From the NCBI GenBank assembly GCA_964452045.1, contig CAYVKM010000146.1, forward strand, positions 1-5,614: a DNA stretch of 5,614 nt, given 5' to 3'. A model generated the notes under the pieces. The model did no database searches, was not told where the DNA came from, and was given only the letters and a program-made list of their open reading frames with translations. The translations under genes and the position numbers were made by a program. Below, in pieces: positions 1-5,332 of this stretch; the stretch's first letter is position 1, and the number at the start of each line of letters is the position of its first letter. The stretch is from CAYVKM01 sp964452045 (GTDB lineage Bacteria > Calditrichota > Calditrichia > RBG-13-44-9).

Positions 1-924
1 AAAGCTATAATTGGTACCATACTCAACGTTATACCACGCCATCACTCCGCCCGCATGTACTAAAATTGAACGCGAAGCAGGAACATAGCCCAGCAACGCT
101 TTCAAAAGCCAGTGGTAACCCTCCGCAGTTCTGGCATATGATGACGAGTGCATTTCGCCCCATGGGCCAAAGATACCCGCTTTAACAACCATTATGCAGT
201 CTTCGAATTCGCTGAAAATATTTCTAAGCTGCCAAAGATGATATTGCACCCAGTTTTTTTCCTCATGACCGGGTATGCCACACAAATCAGATTCATTAAG
301 AACTCCGGTTTCATACCAAACCCGGCCTTGTGGCGCCCCTGGTTCGCAATCATGAATGAATTGGTTATATCCTCCACGATTATTATAAGTAAAGCCCCGT
401 CCGTCATAACTAAATTTCACAATGGCAACAGCTTCACTATCTCTTACTCTTTGAAGCGCGGCCCTTATATAATCAAGTGCAGCGGGTGTTAATGGTTGAG
501 TTGTTCCATAATCTGGCGGACGATCACCCTCAGCACTCCAGGGCCCTATGGGCATTCCATTGAGAGGGGCATTCGACGAAAAGTTCCTCAGGTCAAATGA
601 CATATAAACGATACGAGCATTAACAAAGACCGTGGTACCACTAATAACTGCTCCTAAGTCAGGAAGACCCGGAGTTCCACTGTCGTCGACCGGAACTACA
701 TATTCCTGGGGTCTGTAAAAGCCTCGGTCCGGATTCGGAATATCAACAGGATTCTCCGTATAGTTAAGCGCCTGTAACACAAGCGGGGCTGCTTCTCTAT
801 CATCCGCACCATTCAATACGATGTCGTCTCCGGGAGCCCTCCCCGCAAATGCGACACACAACAAGCCTGTCAACACCAGGCCAACGATTAACATGATTTC
901 ATTCACTCTAAATACTTTTTTCAT
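1..924 (-). CDS. Secreted DUF4874/DUF4832-type protein, N-terminal part (cut by window edge)
   Basis: The reading frame is open from an ATG at 924 to base 1 (308 codons, no stop), so the C-terminal part lies outside the window. Residues 1-27 look like a signal peptide: basic MKKVFR, a hydrophobic core, and a likely cleavage site after AFA. Around residues 64-71 is the NPDRGFYR motif, and around 252-258 FGPWGEM. I recognise both as typical of the DUF4874 domain, which is normally followed by DUF4832. These families resemble TIM-barrel glycoside hydrolases and no function is established for them; a polysaccharide-related role for the Glu in GPWGE is inference. The start is supported by a GAGG Shine-Dalgarno about 8 bases upstream. 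The ATG overlaps the stop of a 55-aa ORF (ATGA), suggesting translational coupling. By eye the gene is more GC-rich than the methyltransferase next to it. The family call is fairly firm; the function is unknown. Confidence 0.82.
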   Translation of the reverse strand, partial: MKKVFRVNEIMLIVGLVLTGLLCVAFAGRAPGDDIVLNGADDREAAPLVLQALNYTENPVDIPNPDRGFYRPQEYVVPVDDSGTPGLPDLGAVISGTTVFVNARIVYMSFDLRNFSSNAPLNGMPIGPWSAEGDRPPDYGTTQPLTPAALDYIRAALQRVRDSEAVAIVKFSYDGRGFTYNNRGGYNQFIHDCEPGAPQGRVWYETGVLNESDLCGIPGHEEKNWVQYHLWQLRNIFSEFEDCIMVVKAGIFGPWGEMHSSSYARTAEGYHWLLKALLGYVPASRSILVHAGGVMAWYNVEYGTNYSF

Positions 925-1088
925 AACTTATCCTCTAACTTAATATAATAAATGTACAAAACAGATTCGTCAACAATAACCCGGAGCATATCTCTCGTAA
1001 CATTTCTCCAAGTATTTGTTATTCCAAGGACAGCTCCAACGATAGCGATTGCTAAAGTTATTGCTTGAGAGGTGCTTATTTTATCCAT
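921..1088 (-). CDS. Small 55-aa hypothetical protein with N-terminal membrane segment
   Basis: The ORF runs from an ATG at 1088 to a TGA at 921-923 and overlaps the next start by four bases (ATGA). The protein begins MDKISTSQ, has a hydrophobic stretch at about residues 9-24, then GITNTWRNVTRDMLRV. A short hydrophobic helix followed by NTWR and a basic/hydrophobic strand resembles the N-terminus of larger uncharacterised membrane-anchored proteins, so this may be a complete small protein or the remnant of a longer one. No strong Shine-Dalgarno is seen; the bases before the ATG are AAAGAATACTTTT. An in-frame TAG lies about 37 bases upstream, so the ORF cannot extend far. Support comes from the tight overlap with the DUF4874 gene and its start about 35 bases after an attC-like end. 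No function can be assigned. Confidence 0.45.
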   Translation of the reverse strand: MDKISTSQAITLAIAIVGAVLGITNTWRNVTRDMLRVIVDESVLYIYYIKLEDKL

Positions 1089-1122
1089 AAAAGTATTCTT
1101 TGAGTATTGTAAAAATTGCAGG

Positions 1123-1199
1123 ACCTAACGCTTAGGTCACCTGATCATTTGGCCGAGCGGAATCGAAGCCCATGGTTCAGGTTGATCTTTTTGTTATAT
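1123..1199 (-). repeat. attC-like recombination site (candidate 1)
   Basis: Read on the minus strand after the methyltransferase stop, the site has an outer core ATATAAC (1199-1193; one mismatch to RYYYAAC), a 5-base spacer, an inner arm GATCAACCTGA (1187-1177), a variable middle, a second inner arm TCAGGTGACC (1144-1135), a 5-base spacer, and GTTAGGT (1129-1123), a perfect GTTRRRY core preceded by AAGC. The inner arms pair except for one unpaired base on the first arm and one mismatch, the arrangement known for integron attC sites. GACCTAA/TTAGGTC, a perfect 7-bp inverted repeat with loop CGC (1122-1138), sits across one end. What is seen is the symmetry; that it is or was a functional attC is inference. 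Confidence 0.42.
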
Positions 1200-1204
1200 T
1201 GCGT

Positions 1205-1220
1205 TTTTGCGATAGCAAAA
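1205..1220 (-). terminator. Weak hairpin just after the methyltransferase stop
   Basis: TTTTGC and GCAAAA form a perfect 6-bp stem with a 4-base loop, 17 bases beyond the TAA of the methyltransferase. It is AT-rich and has no clear U-run after it, so it is at best a weak terminator and may be chance. Confidence 0.2.
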
Positions 1221-1236
1221 TACCAATATGACAGTA

Positions 1237-2088
1237 TTAATCGTTGTGCTCGATTGGACTTCCTATTACGGCAAATTCATTACCGTTTGGATTGAATTTA
1301 TTGCCTGCGACATCAGACAATATTTCTGAAACCGCAAATCCGTTTTCTGCAAATTCAATTTTCAACATATCAGGACTGAAATACTGTAGCCAGTTATAGA
1401 CATACTTAGTATTGTCAGGTTCTATAATTGTGTATTTGTCAAGAACCACTTTCTCTTCGTCATATTTAAAGGTGTTCAGAAAGCCATAGTATTTCTTTGG
1501 TGACCAAAACCCATTAAGGAGATTGACGCAATAAATTGATTGTTCTTCTCTTTGGGAAAAAGCAATTAAAGAATATACATCGAGCAGGAGAGACCCTGTT
1601 GGATAAAGTAGTTTATTGAATTTGCGCAGTAGAAGGCTTCTTTGTTCAGGGCTTAAGGCACAGTAATCACACATTATCATTGTTATTAAATCAAATTTCT
1701 TATCCGATTCAAAGTCCAAATAATTTTGATTAAGATATTCGATATCCAAATTATCTTTATGGGCATTTTTACGGGCATATTCAATAGACCGTTTTGAAAA
1801 ATCAATTCCGGTTACATTGGCTCCGTGTTGAGCCAATCGATGGGCATATAATCCTGGCCCACATCCAAAGTCACAAATCGAACTGTACTTATCAATTTTA
1901 AAATGTGATTCAATCCAACGGACAGAATTATCGATGAACTTGGTATTTCTTGATGAAACGTCGACATCGCCATTCAAATGGAATTGAAGCATCATACTTG
2001 ATGTATGCTCGTTGTTCCAAAGCTCTTCGGCGGTGTAATACTGGAAGGGCTTGGGGCGAGAATTGATTTTATCTAATTCAAAAAACAT
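1237..2088 (-). CDS. Class I SAM-dependent methyltransferase, substrate unknown
   Basis: A 283-aa protein from the ATG at 2088; a GTG nine bases further out at 2097 is in frame and possible, and neither has a clear Shine-Dalgarno. The stop is TAA. The SAM-binding core is plain: motif I DFGCGPG at residues 73-79, then GIDF with the acidic residue that usually binds the ribose hydroxyls (Asp96), and after the DLITM strand (from 133) CDYC. A strand YPTGSLLLDVYS at about 162-173 completes the Rossmann-like fold. The N-terminal stretch with RPKPF and YTAEELW, then LSSR-like VSSRN, is typical of an uncharacterised methyltransferase family found in Firmicutes and Bacteroidota; the C-terminal 100 residues probably form the substrate cap. 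It is a free-standing gene with no pathway partner beside it, so the acceptor cannot be guessed. A promoter about 250 bases upstream fits its transcription. Confidence 0.9.
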   Translation of the reverse strand: MFFELDKINSRPKPFQYYTAEELWNNEHTSSMMLQFHLNGDVDVSSRNTKFIDNSVRWIESHFKIDKYSSICDFGCGPGLYAHRLAQHGANVTGIDFSKRSIEYARKNAHKDNLDIEYLNQNYLDFESDKKFDLITMIMCDYCALSPEQRSLLLRKFNKLLYPTGSLLLDVYSLIAFSQREEQSIYCVNLLNGFWSPKKYYGFLNTFKYDEEKVVLDKYTIIEPDNTKYVYNWLQYFSPDMLKIEFAENGFAVSEILSDVAGNKFNPNGNEFAVIGSPIEHND

Positions 2089-2117
2089 GTGAATCACTAT
2101 CTTGGTTAGTTTAACAA

Positions 2118-2197
2118 TATAACATATTCATTATAAACAGAAAAGAATAAGTCAAAAATGCCGATATCCAGCCAAATTATACCTGTATCCGGATATT
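2118..2197. repeat. Dispersed repeat, copy 1
   Basis: Bases 2120-2187 match 4036-4103 at 66 of 68 positions in the same orientation, with weaker similarity for about ten more bases. Two hairpins are embedded: TATAA/TTATA around CATATTCA (2118-2135), and ATATCCAG with CCGGATAT (2164-2171 with 2189-2196, one mismatch). The copy ends about 30 bases before the methyltransferase ATG, inside its likely untranslated leader. No coding potential is seen. Confidence 0.85.
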
Positions 2198-2337
2198 TGA
2201 ATCACAAATCATTCCCCTGTTTATTAACAGATATTCCGTTATAACGGGTATAAATTTTTAAGGGTAATATGTGCAGCAAGAAAGAATTGTACCAAAACTC
2301 CATAAAACTCCCCCCGGTTATCACCGGTTGCTACATT

Positions 2338-2366
2338 AAATTAAATGTTCAAAATTTTTTTGTCAA
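2338..2366 (-). promoter_or_regulatory. Sigma70-type promoter toward the methyltransferase
   Basis: On the minus strand a consensus TTGACA (2366-2361) is followed after exactly 17 bases by TAATTT (2343-2338). The same -10 sequence and spacing occur before hicB. Transcription would start near 2331 and give the methyltransferase a leader of about 240 bases containing the dispersed repeat. Confidence 0.5.
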
Positions 2367-2395
2367 GAGTTTGTTGAGAATCGGGAAAATTTTCT

Positions 2396-2417
2396 ATTTC
2401 CTGCAAAGGCAGGAAAT
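2396..2417. repeat. Perfect hairpin, 9-bp stem
   Basis: ATTTCCTGC and GCAGGAAAT flank the loop AAAG. It lies about 30 bases upstream of the minus-strand -35 box. It has no T-run on the plus strand and only mixed A/T on the minus strand, so it looks more like a REP-type palindrome than a terminator. Confidence 0.55.
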
Positions 2418-2588
2418 CCACTCCGGTACATCCCACCGCCAAGAACAAGAACGATAACCTAAAACACAAAAGCCAAATATTGAACCGAAAGTAACTAACT
2501 TGTTTTTCTTCAGGCACCGAAGGCAAGTCAATTAATTTAATAAAAGCACTTTTAACAAAATCTTAAACAACTTTCCAGCATCAAGAAT

Positions 2589-2632
2589 CCAGAATCCGCC
2601 AAGCCAGACTGGCAGTCGGGTTGAGGCGCTGG
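2589..2632. repeat. Compound nested palindrome downstream of the DUF4386 gene
   Basis: On the plus strand CCAG (2589-2592) and CGCC (2597-2600) can pair with GGCG (2625-2628) and CTGG (2629-2632); inside is the perfect palindrome GCCAG-A-CTGGC (2603-2613). The layout is a stem with a side hairpin. It lies about 20-65 bases beyond the DUF4386 stop, where a terminator or a degraded attC-like site could be. No T-run follows. Confidence 0.4.
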
Positions 2633-2652
2633 TCATACTGCATTCAAAAGTA

Positions 2653-3354
2653 CTATACTTTTAGCTCTTTAGTTTTAACTCCTTTGATAAGAAGCCATAG
2701 CGTTATTGAAATTTCGCCTACTGCTGCAAGCAAAAGTGTGGGATATTTTACAAATGAACTGTAGTAAGGAAAAAGTATACCTATAGTACTGTCAATCATA
2801 TATGCAATTCCTCCAATTAGGAGTAAAATCCCAAAAATACGTGGAATAAATTCTGACTTATAAATCAATAGACCAAATGGTAAAAGCCAAAGACCCCAGA
2901 ACATTTCTAATGGTAGTGTTCCGTAGTCATTAATGTTTATAAATAGCATTGCCAAATCTTGTCTCTGACTTAGTTCGAGTGTCTTCAATATTTCACCTTT
3001 TAAAATCATAAGGGAAGTAACATTGAATGCCTCCATTATAAAAACGACAGGAATTTGAACTATAACTAATACAAACATAAGCTTTGCATAATTTTCATTT
3101 ACTTGTTTGAACAGACGATACAAAAACAAAACCAAAAACAAAAATATGGTATTGCTTATAATATCGTTAAGAACACCCGTACGAAATAAAACTTCATTGG
3201 AAATGATATTTTTAGCTGTCGAGACATAATCGCCAGGAACAATAATTTGTGATGGTATATACAAAACACCGTAGACGCCCGTTATAATAAGAAACAAATA
3301 CAGTAAGCCAGCAATTCTTGCCGGATTCTTGAGCGAACGCGAATTCATTTCCAT
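2653..3354 (-). CDS. DUF4386 family integral membrane protein
   Basis: A 233-aa, strongly hydrophobic protein ending in TAG. Six likely membrane segments can be seen at about residues 14-33, 61-81, 91-112, 150-166, 171-194 and 204-224. The N-terminal LKNPARIAGLLYL pattern, followed by YGVLYIPS and a loop with an acidic/hydroxyl cluster before segment 2, is what I recognise as DUF4386, a family of unknown function common in Bacteroidota and Firmicutes. The length matches the family. The ATG at 3354 is backed by a good TAAGGAG Shine-Dalgarno 8 bases upstream. It stands alone, about 185 bases after hicA, so it probably has its own promoter, although none is obvious. The family is fairly sure; the role is unknown. 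Confidence 0.85.
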   Translation of the reverse strand: MEMNSRSLKNPARIAGLLYLFLIITGVYGVLYIPSQIIVPGDYVSTAKNIISNEVLFRTGVLNDIISNTIFLFLVLFLYRLFKQVNENYAKLMFVLVIVQIPVVFIMEAFNVTSLMILKGEILKTLELSQRQDLAMLFININDYGTLPLEMFWGLWLLPFGLLIYKSEFIPRIFGILLLIGGIAYMIDSTIGILFPYYSSFVKYPTLLLAAVGEISITLWLLIKGVKTKELKV

Positions 3355-3407
3355 ACAATGTGCTCCTTATTTTTATAATGTTCATAACTTTTAAAAAACT
3401 ACAAGCA

Positions 3408-3534
3408 GTATGACAGAAAAGCGTAACGTGACCGAAACGTGCGTCTGGAAAATATCTTAAATCTACTCACATGATTTATATCGAAACATCCGGGGCCACA
3501 TAACCTTCAGTTCACCTTGATGCGGAAGTTAGAA
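3408..3534 (-). repeat. attC-like structure after hicA (candidate 2)
   Basis: Seven bases past the hicA stop, the minus strand reads TTCTAAC (3534-3528, a perfect RYYYAAC core), a 4-base spacer, then GCATCAAGGTGAACTGAAGG (3523-3504). About 70 bases on, TTTCGGTCACGTTACGC (3437-3421) can pair imperfectly with that arm (about 12 of 17 positions) if one base of the first arm is left out, as in attC sites. The outer core there, GTCATAC (3414-3408), is poor. The first half is good and the second half degenerate. The first arm shares CTAAnTTnnGCATCAAGnTGA with candidate 3 at the right edge. Confidence 0.32.
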
Positions 3535-3540
3535 ATGTTT

Positions 3541-3735
3541 TTAGTCTTCAATAATCTTTAAGATTTGTTTTACTATTTTGGGGTGTAATGTTTTACCCGA
3601 ATGAAATGGTATGACTTGTCTTTTCTCATCTTTTTGGTAAATACGATGACTTTCTTTTGTCCTGATTAGTTTGAATCCTGCTTTTAACAGTAATGCTTCT
3701 GCCTCTTGAGGTGTCAATCGGGGAAGTTTAGGCAA
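3541..3735 (-). CDS. hicA: HicA-type mRNA interferase toxin
   Basis: A 64-aa protein with the whole HicA signature: PRLTPQEAEALLLKAGF at the N-terminus, RTKESHRIYQ at about residues 25-34 carrying the conserved catalytic His (His30), and a C-terminal helix KIVKQILKII. HicA toxins have a double-stranded-RNA-binding-like fold and cleave mRNA when freed from HicB. The start is an unusual TTG at 3735. It is chosen because MPKLPRLTP matches the usual HicA N-terminus and a GAGGT Shine-Dalgarno lies five bases upstream, inside the end of hicB. The gene overlaps hicB by 8 bases, so toxin synthesis probably depends on hicB translation. The stop is TAA. An attC-like structure follows at once, which fits the frequent presence of toxin-antitoxin pairs in integron arrays. 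Confidence 0.92.
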   Translation of the reverse strand: MPKLPRLTPQEAEALLLKAGFKLIRTKESHRIYQKDEKRQVIPFHSGKTLHPKIVKQILKIIED

Positions 3736-3952
3736 CGTTTACCTCAATTGATGTAGTATATAACTCCTGGCTTAAATAACGGCCTCTTTCATCTTCAGGT
3801 AAGGTTTCAAGGTATAGTTCAATTGCCTCCCGAATGTTTGACATTACTTCTTCAAAACTATCCCCTTGAGTTTGACATCCTTCTAATTCTGGACAATAGG
3901 CGTAATAGCCAAGTTTATCCTTCTCTATAATTACACCTACTTTATATGTCAT
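3728..3952 (-). CDS. hicB: HicB-type antitoxin
   Basis: A 74-aa protein of the short HicB family. It begins TYKVGVIIEKDKLGYYAYCPELEGC, the degenerate RNase H-like beta sheet, and then has TQGDSFEEVMSNIREAIELYLE, the family helix. The C-terminus ends ELYTTSIEVNVA without an added ribbon-helix-helix or helix-turn-helix domain, so binding of its own promoter is less certain than for longer HicB proteins. It binds and blocks HicA. The ATG is preceded by AAAGGAAAGAACG, a good ribosome site. It precedes and overlaps hicA, the reverse of the toxin-first order in Escherichia coli but common elsewhere. A promoter lies 20-48 bases upstream. Confidence 0.92.
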   Translation of the reverse strand: MTYKVGVIIEKDKLGYYAYCPELEGCQTQGDSFEEVMSNIREAIELYLETLPEDERGRYLSQELYTTSIEVNVA

Positions 3953-3971
3953 CGTTCTTTCCTTTTTTGTA

Positions 3972-4000
3972 AAATTAATTATTTTTATAATTCATGACAA
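3972..4000 (-). promoter_or_regulatory. hicBA promoter with overlapping inverted repeat
   Basis: On the minus strand TTGTCA (4000-3995) and TAATTT (3977-3972) are separated by 17 bases, and the predicted start lies just before the hicB ribosome site. A small perfect inverted repeat ACAAT-TT-ATTGT (3997-4008) overlaps the -35 box and could be an operator, though it is short and AT-rich. Spacing and -10 equal those of the promoter at 2338-2366. Confidence 0.5.
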
Positions 4001-4033
4001 TAAATTGTTCATCTATTTTAGTTTTTTATCATT

Positions 4034-4113
4034 TCTAACATATTCATTAGAAACAGAAAAGAATAAGTCAAAAATGCCGATATCCAGCCAAATTATATCT
4101 GTAACTGGGTATT
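4034..4113. repeat. Dispersed repeat, copy 2
   Basis: This is the second copy of the repeat at 2118-2197, in the same orientation. Here the outer hairpin is longer: TTTCTAA/TTAGAAA around the identical loop CATATTCA (4032-4053). The second hairpin pairs ATATCCAG (4080-4087) with CTGGGTAT (4105-4112). The copy lies about 30 bases beyond the stop of the thioredoxin-like gene and about 80 bases upstream of hicB, so it could be at a transcript end or in a leader. Confidence 0.85.
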
Positions 4114-4143
4114 ATAGCTAAATATGGATATGCTATCCGGAGG

Positions 4144-4788
4144 CTAGATAACATCCAATGTTTGAGGTGCCGATTTATGCTTACTGCGTTCTCTTTGCGT
4201 ATTATCCAAAATTGCGTAAAACTCCCGCTCCAGGGTTTTGCCGGCATCCCGGGCATACCACTGATGCAGCTGAGTGAGAACTTCCTTTTTCTCATGGCCT
4301 CTCTCTTTTAATCCTTCAAAGAGCCTGATGGCCGGATCCGGTCGCGGACCCCAGTTAAATAATTCTACTCAGTTTTCATCAAAGGCAATCAGCTTGGGGA
4401 TAGCCCGTTTCCCGGAAGTTAAATAACGATCCATTAAATCCGGATTTTGATCTCGCAGGAGAATTCTTAAAGTGACTTTTTCATTCAGACCGGCCATCCT
4501 GGCAATAAAGGGTAAATTTTGAGCAGAATCCCCGCACCAGTCCTCGGTTAAAACGATCCACTGCCGAGGTTTGTCTATCTGCCGGATCACCTGCAGCAGA
4601 TCCGGGTTTACCCGGTAGCTTTTTTGAATTCGGATCGATCTTTGGTAATTGAGTTTGATATGGTCAATTTTTTCGATGATCTCTTCGCCATTTTGAGCCC
4701 GGTCAATCTTTTCCAGCATCTGATGAAGATAAGTTTGATAATCAACTGCATTTTCAATCCACTGTGGGGACAGGTTATATTTCTGCAC
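4144..4788 (-). pseudogene. Thioredoxin-like protein (WCGDS type) interrupted by an in-frame TGA
   Basis: The frame starts at GTG 4788, supported by AAGGT seven bases upstream, and reads 139 residues to a TGA at 4371-4369. It then stays open in the same frame for 74 more codons to TAG at 4144. The part before the TGA has a helical N-terminus, strand WIVLTEDWCGDSAQNLP (single-cysteine active-site loop, Cys85), and AIPKLIAFDEN with the cis-proline (Pro131). The part after it begins VELFNWGPRPDPA, the normal continuation of this family, then a helical tail. Relatives as I remember them have glycine where the TGA lies; GGA to TGA is one base change. The reader should see either a recently inactivated gene, a sequencing error, or readthrough. 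A UGA-glycine code is unlikely because the other sizeable genes contain no TGA. A 139-residue product would lack the last strand and helices of the fold. Confidence 0.8.
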
Positions 4789-4992
4789 TTTTTCTACCTT
4801 ATTCTAAAATAATCCGTTGTGCTAATTAAATGAGCGTTTGTTTTACCTGATTCAATTATTGCCAGAATTTTGTTTAAAATAACATTGAACACCTAAGGCG
4901 TTCAGGTTTCCAATGGTAATTTGTTTTTCTATAAACATTAAACACCTTGATATTTTAGAAACCATTATAGATTCTAATCGCTGTATTATATA
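4789..4992. other. AT-rich gap upstream of the thioredoxin-like gene
   Basis: No ORF of note. The start-proximal AAGG ribosome site is at the left end. Small symmetries occur, such as GAAC/GTTC around ACCTAAGGC near 4888-4904 and TTAGAA/TTCTAA near 4956-4979. The minus-strand stretch AACCTGAAC here also occurs in attC-like candidate 1 but lacks a convincing partner. I see no clear promoter. Confidence 0.4.
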
Positions 4993-5135
4993 TGAGTCTG
5001 TTCTAAAAAGTCCGAATTATGTCATTCCGTCCCGCCCTCGCGGGATCGGAATCTCAAAAAATAACTTAAATAATTGATTCTGAAACGAGTTCAGAATAAC
5101 AAATTAATGAAAATATACTTTTTAGAACAGACTCA
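4993..5135. mobile_element. MITE-like element with perfect 19-bp terminal inverted repeats
   Basis: TGAGTCTGTTCTAAAAAGT (4993-5011) is repeated as its exact reverse complement at 5117-5135. The 105 bases between contain no gene but two further palindromes. The first is ATTCCG-TCCCGC paired with GCGGGA-T-CGGAAT (5024-5052, loop CCTC, one bulged base). The second is ATTCTGAA/TTCAGAAT around ACGAG (5077-5097). The ends resemble inverted repeats of IS5-like elements, which would supply the transposase from elsewhere. No target-site duplication is evident at either end, so an old insertion or a different mobilising enzyme is possible. It lies in a gap between genes and disrupts nothing visible. 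Confidence 0.7.
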
Positions 5136-5150
5136 AGAATTATTAGGGAA

Positions 5151-5280
5151 ATCCCGTCAGGGATTGAATATTTGTAACAAGCAGGATTCCTCTTTTTTAA
5201 CAAAATCCCTTTAGGGATGATATATTTATAGCTTTGATATTCCCCGGTTTTAATAAAACCCTGTTAAGGGTGACATGTAA
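5151..5280. repeat. Three evenly spaced small hairpins
   Basis: Three related units begin at 5151, 5205 and 5258, 53-54 bases apart. They are ATCCC-GTCA-GGGAT, ATCCC-TTTA-GGGAT and ACCCT-GTTA-AGGGT. The first two are followed by variants of TGATATATTTGTA, the third by GACATGTA, and each is preceded by AAA or AA. The third keeps its stem through paired changes. Spacers between them are not alike. Three degenerate units do not make a CRISPR array; a dispersed palindromic family is more likely. Confidence 0.6.
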
Positions 5281-5332
5281 TCCATAATTTTACTGTTTTA
5301 ATAGCACAACGGGTGAATTTAGTAAGGAAGAA

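Larger units (their letters stand above)
2098..2652. other. 555-bp gene-free region rich in palindromes
   Basis: No convincing gene lies here. It holds, right to left: a compound palindrome (2589-2632), a 9-bp-stem hairpin (2396-2417), a minus-strand sigma70-type promoter (2338-2366), the inverted repeat CCGGT/ACCGG with loop TATC (about 2314-2327), a possible 33-codon leader ORF (2202-2303), the perfect palindrome CCGTTATAACGG near 2235-2246, and one copy of the dispersed repeat (2118-2197). Two 61-62 codon ORFs on opposite strands (2269-2457 and 2341-2526) overlap each other and the promoter and look like chance frames. Confidence 0.6.

Noticed and set aside
148..492. A 114-codon plus-strand ORF
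   Set aside because: It lies wholly antisense to the DUF4874 gene, whose frame, signal peptide and motifs are convincing.
2130..2160. Promoter inside the dispersed repeat (minus strand TTGACT ... TATAAT)
   Set aside because: The hexamers are only 14 bases apart and the second one is changed to TCTAAT in copy 2.
2269..2526. Overlapping 61-62 codon ORFs on opposite strands
   Set aside because: No family features, no good ribosome sites, and they cross the promoter and the 9-bp-stem hairpin; the lipoprotein-like LAVGC in one is probably chance.
2632..3414. A 10-bp inverted repeat (GTCATACTGC at 2632-2641, GCAGTATGAC at 3405-3414) flanking the DUF4386 gene
   Set aside because: Several 10-base matches are expected by chance in a window this size; extension beyond ten bases is poor and there is no target duplication.
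4068..4295. A 75-codon minus-strand ORF
   Set aside because: It is a shifted frame over the second half of the thioredoxin-like gene and runs into the dispersed repeat; the other frame carries WGPRP and family-like sequence.
4369..4371. Genome-wide UGA=glycine code (code 25)
   Set aside because: Methyltransferase, DUF4386, hicA, hicB and the long DUF4874 frame have no in-frame TGA although they contain many glycines; such genomes use TGA often.
5151..5280. CRISPR array
   Set aside because: Only three degenerate units of about 14-30 bases, no identical repeats and no cas genes.
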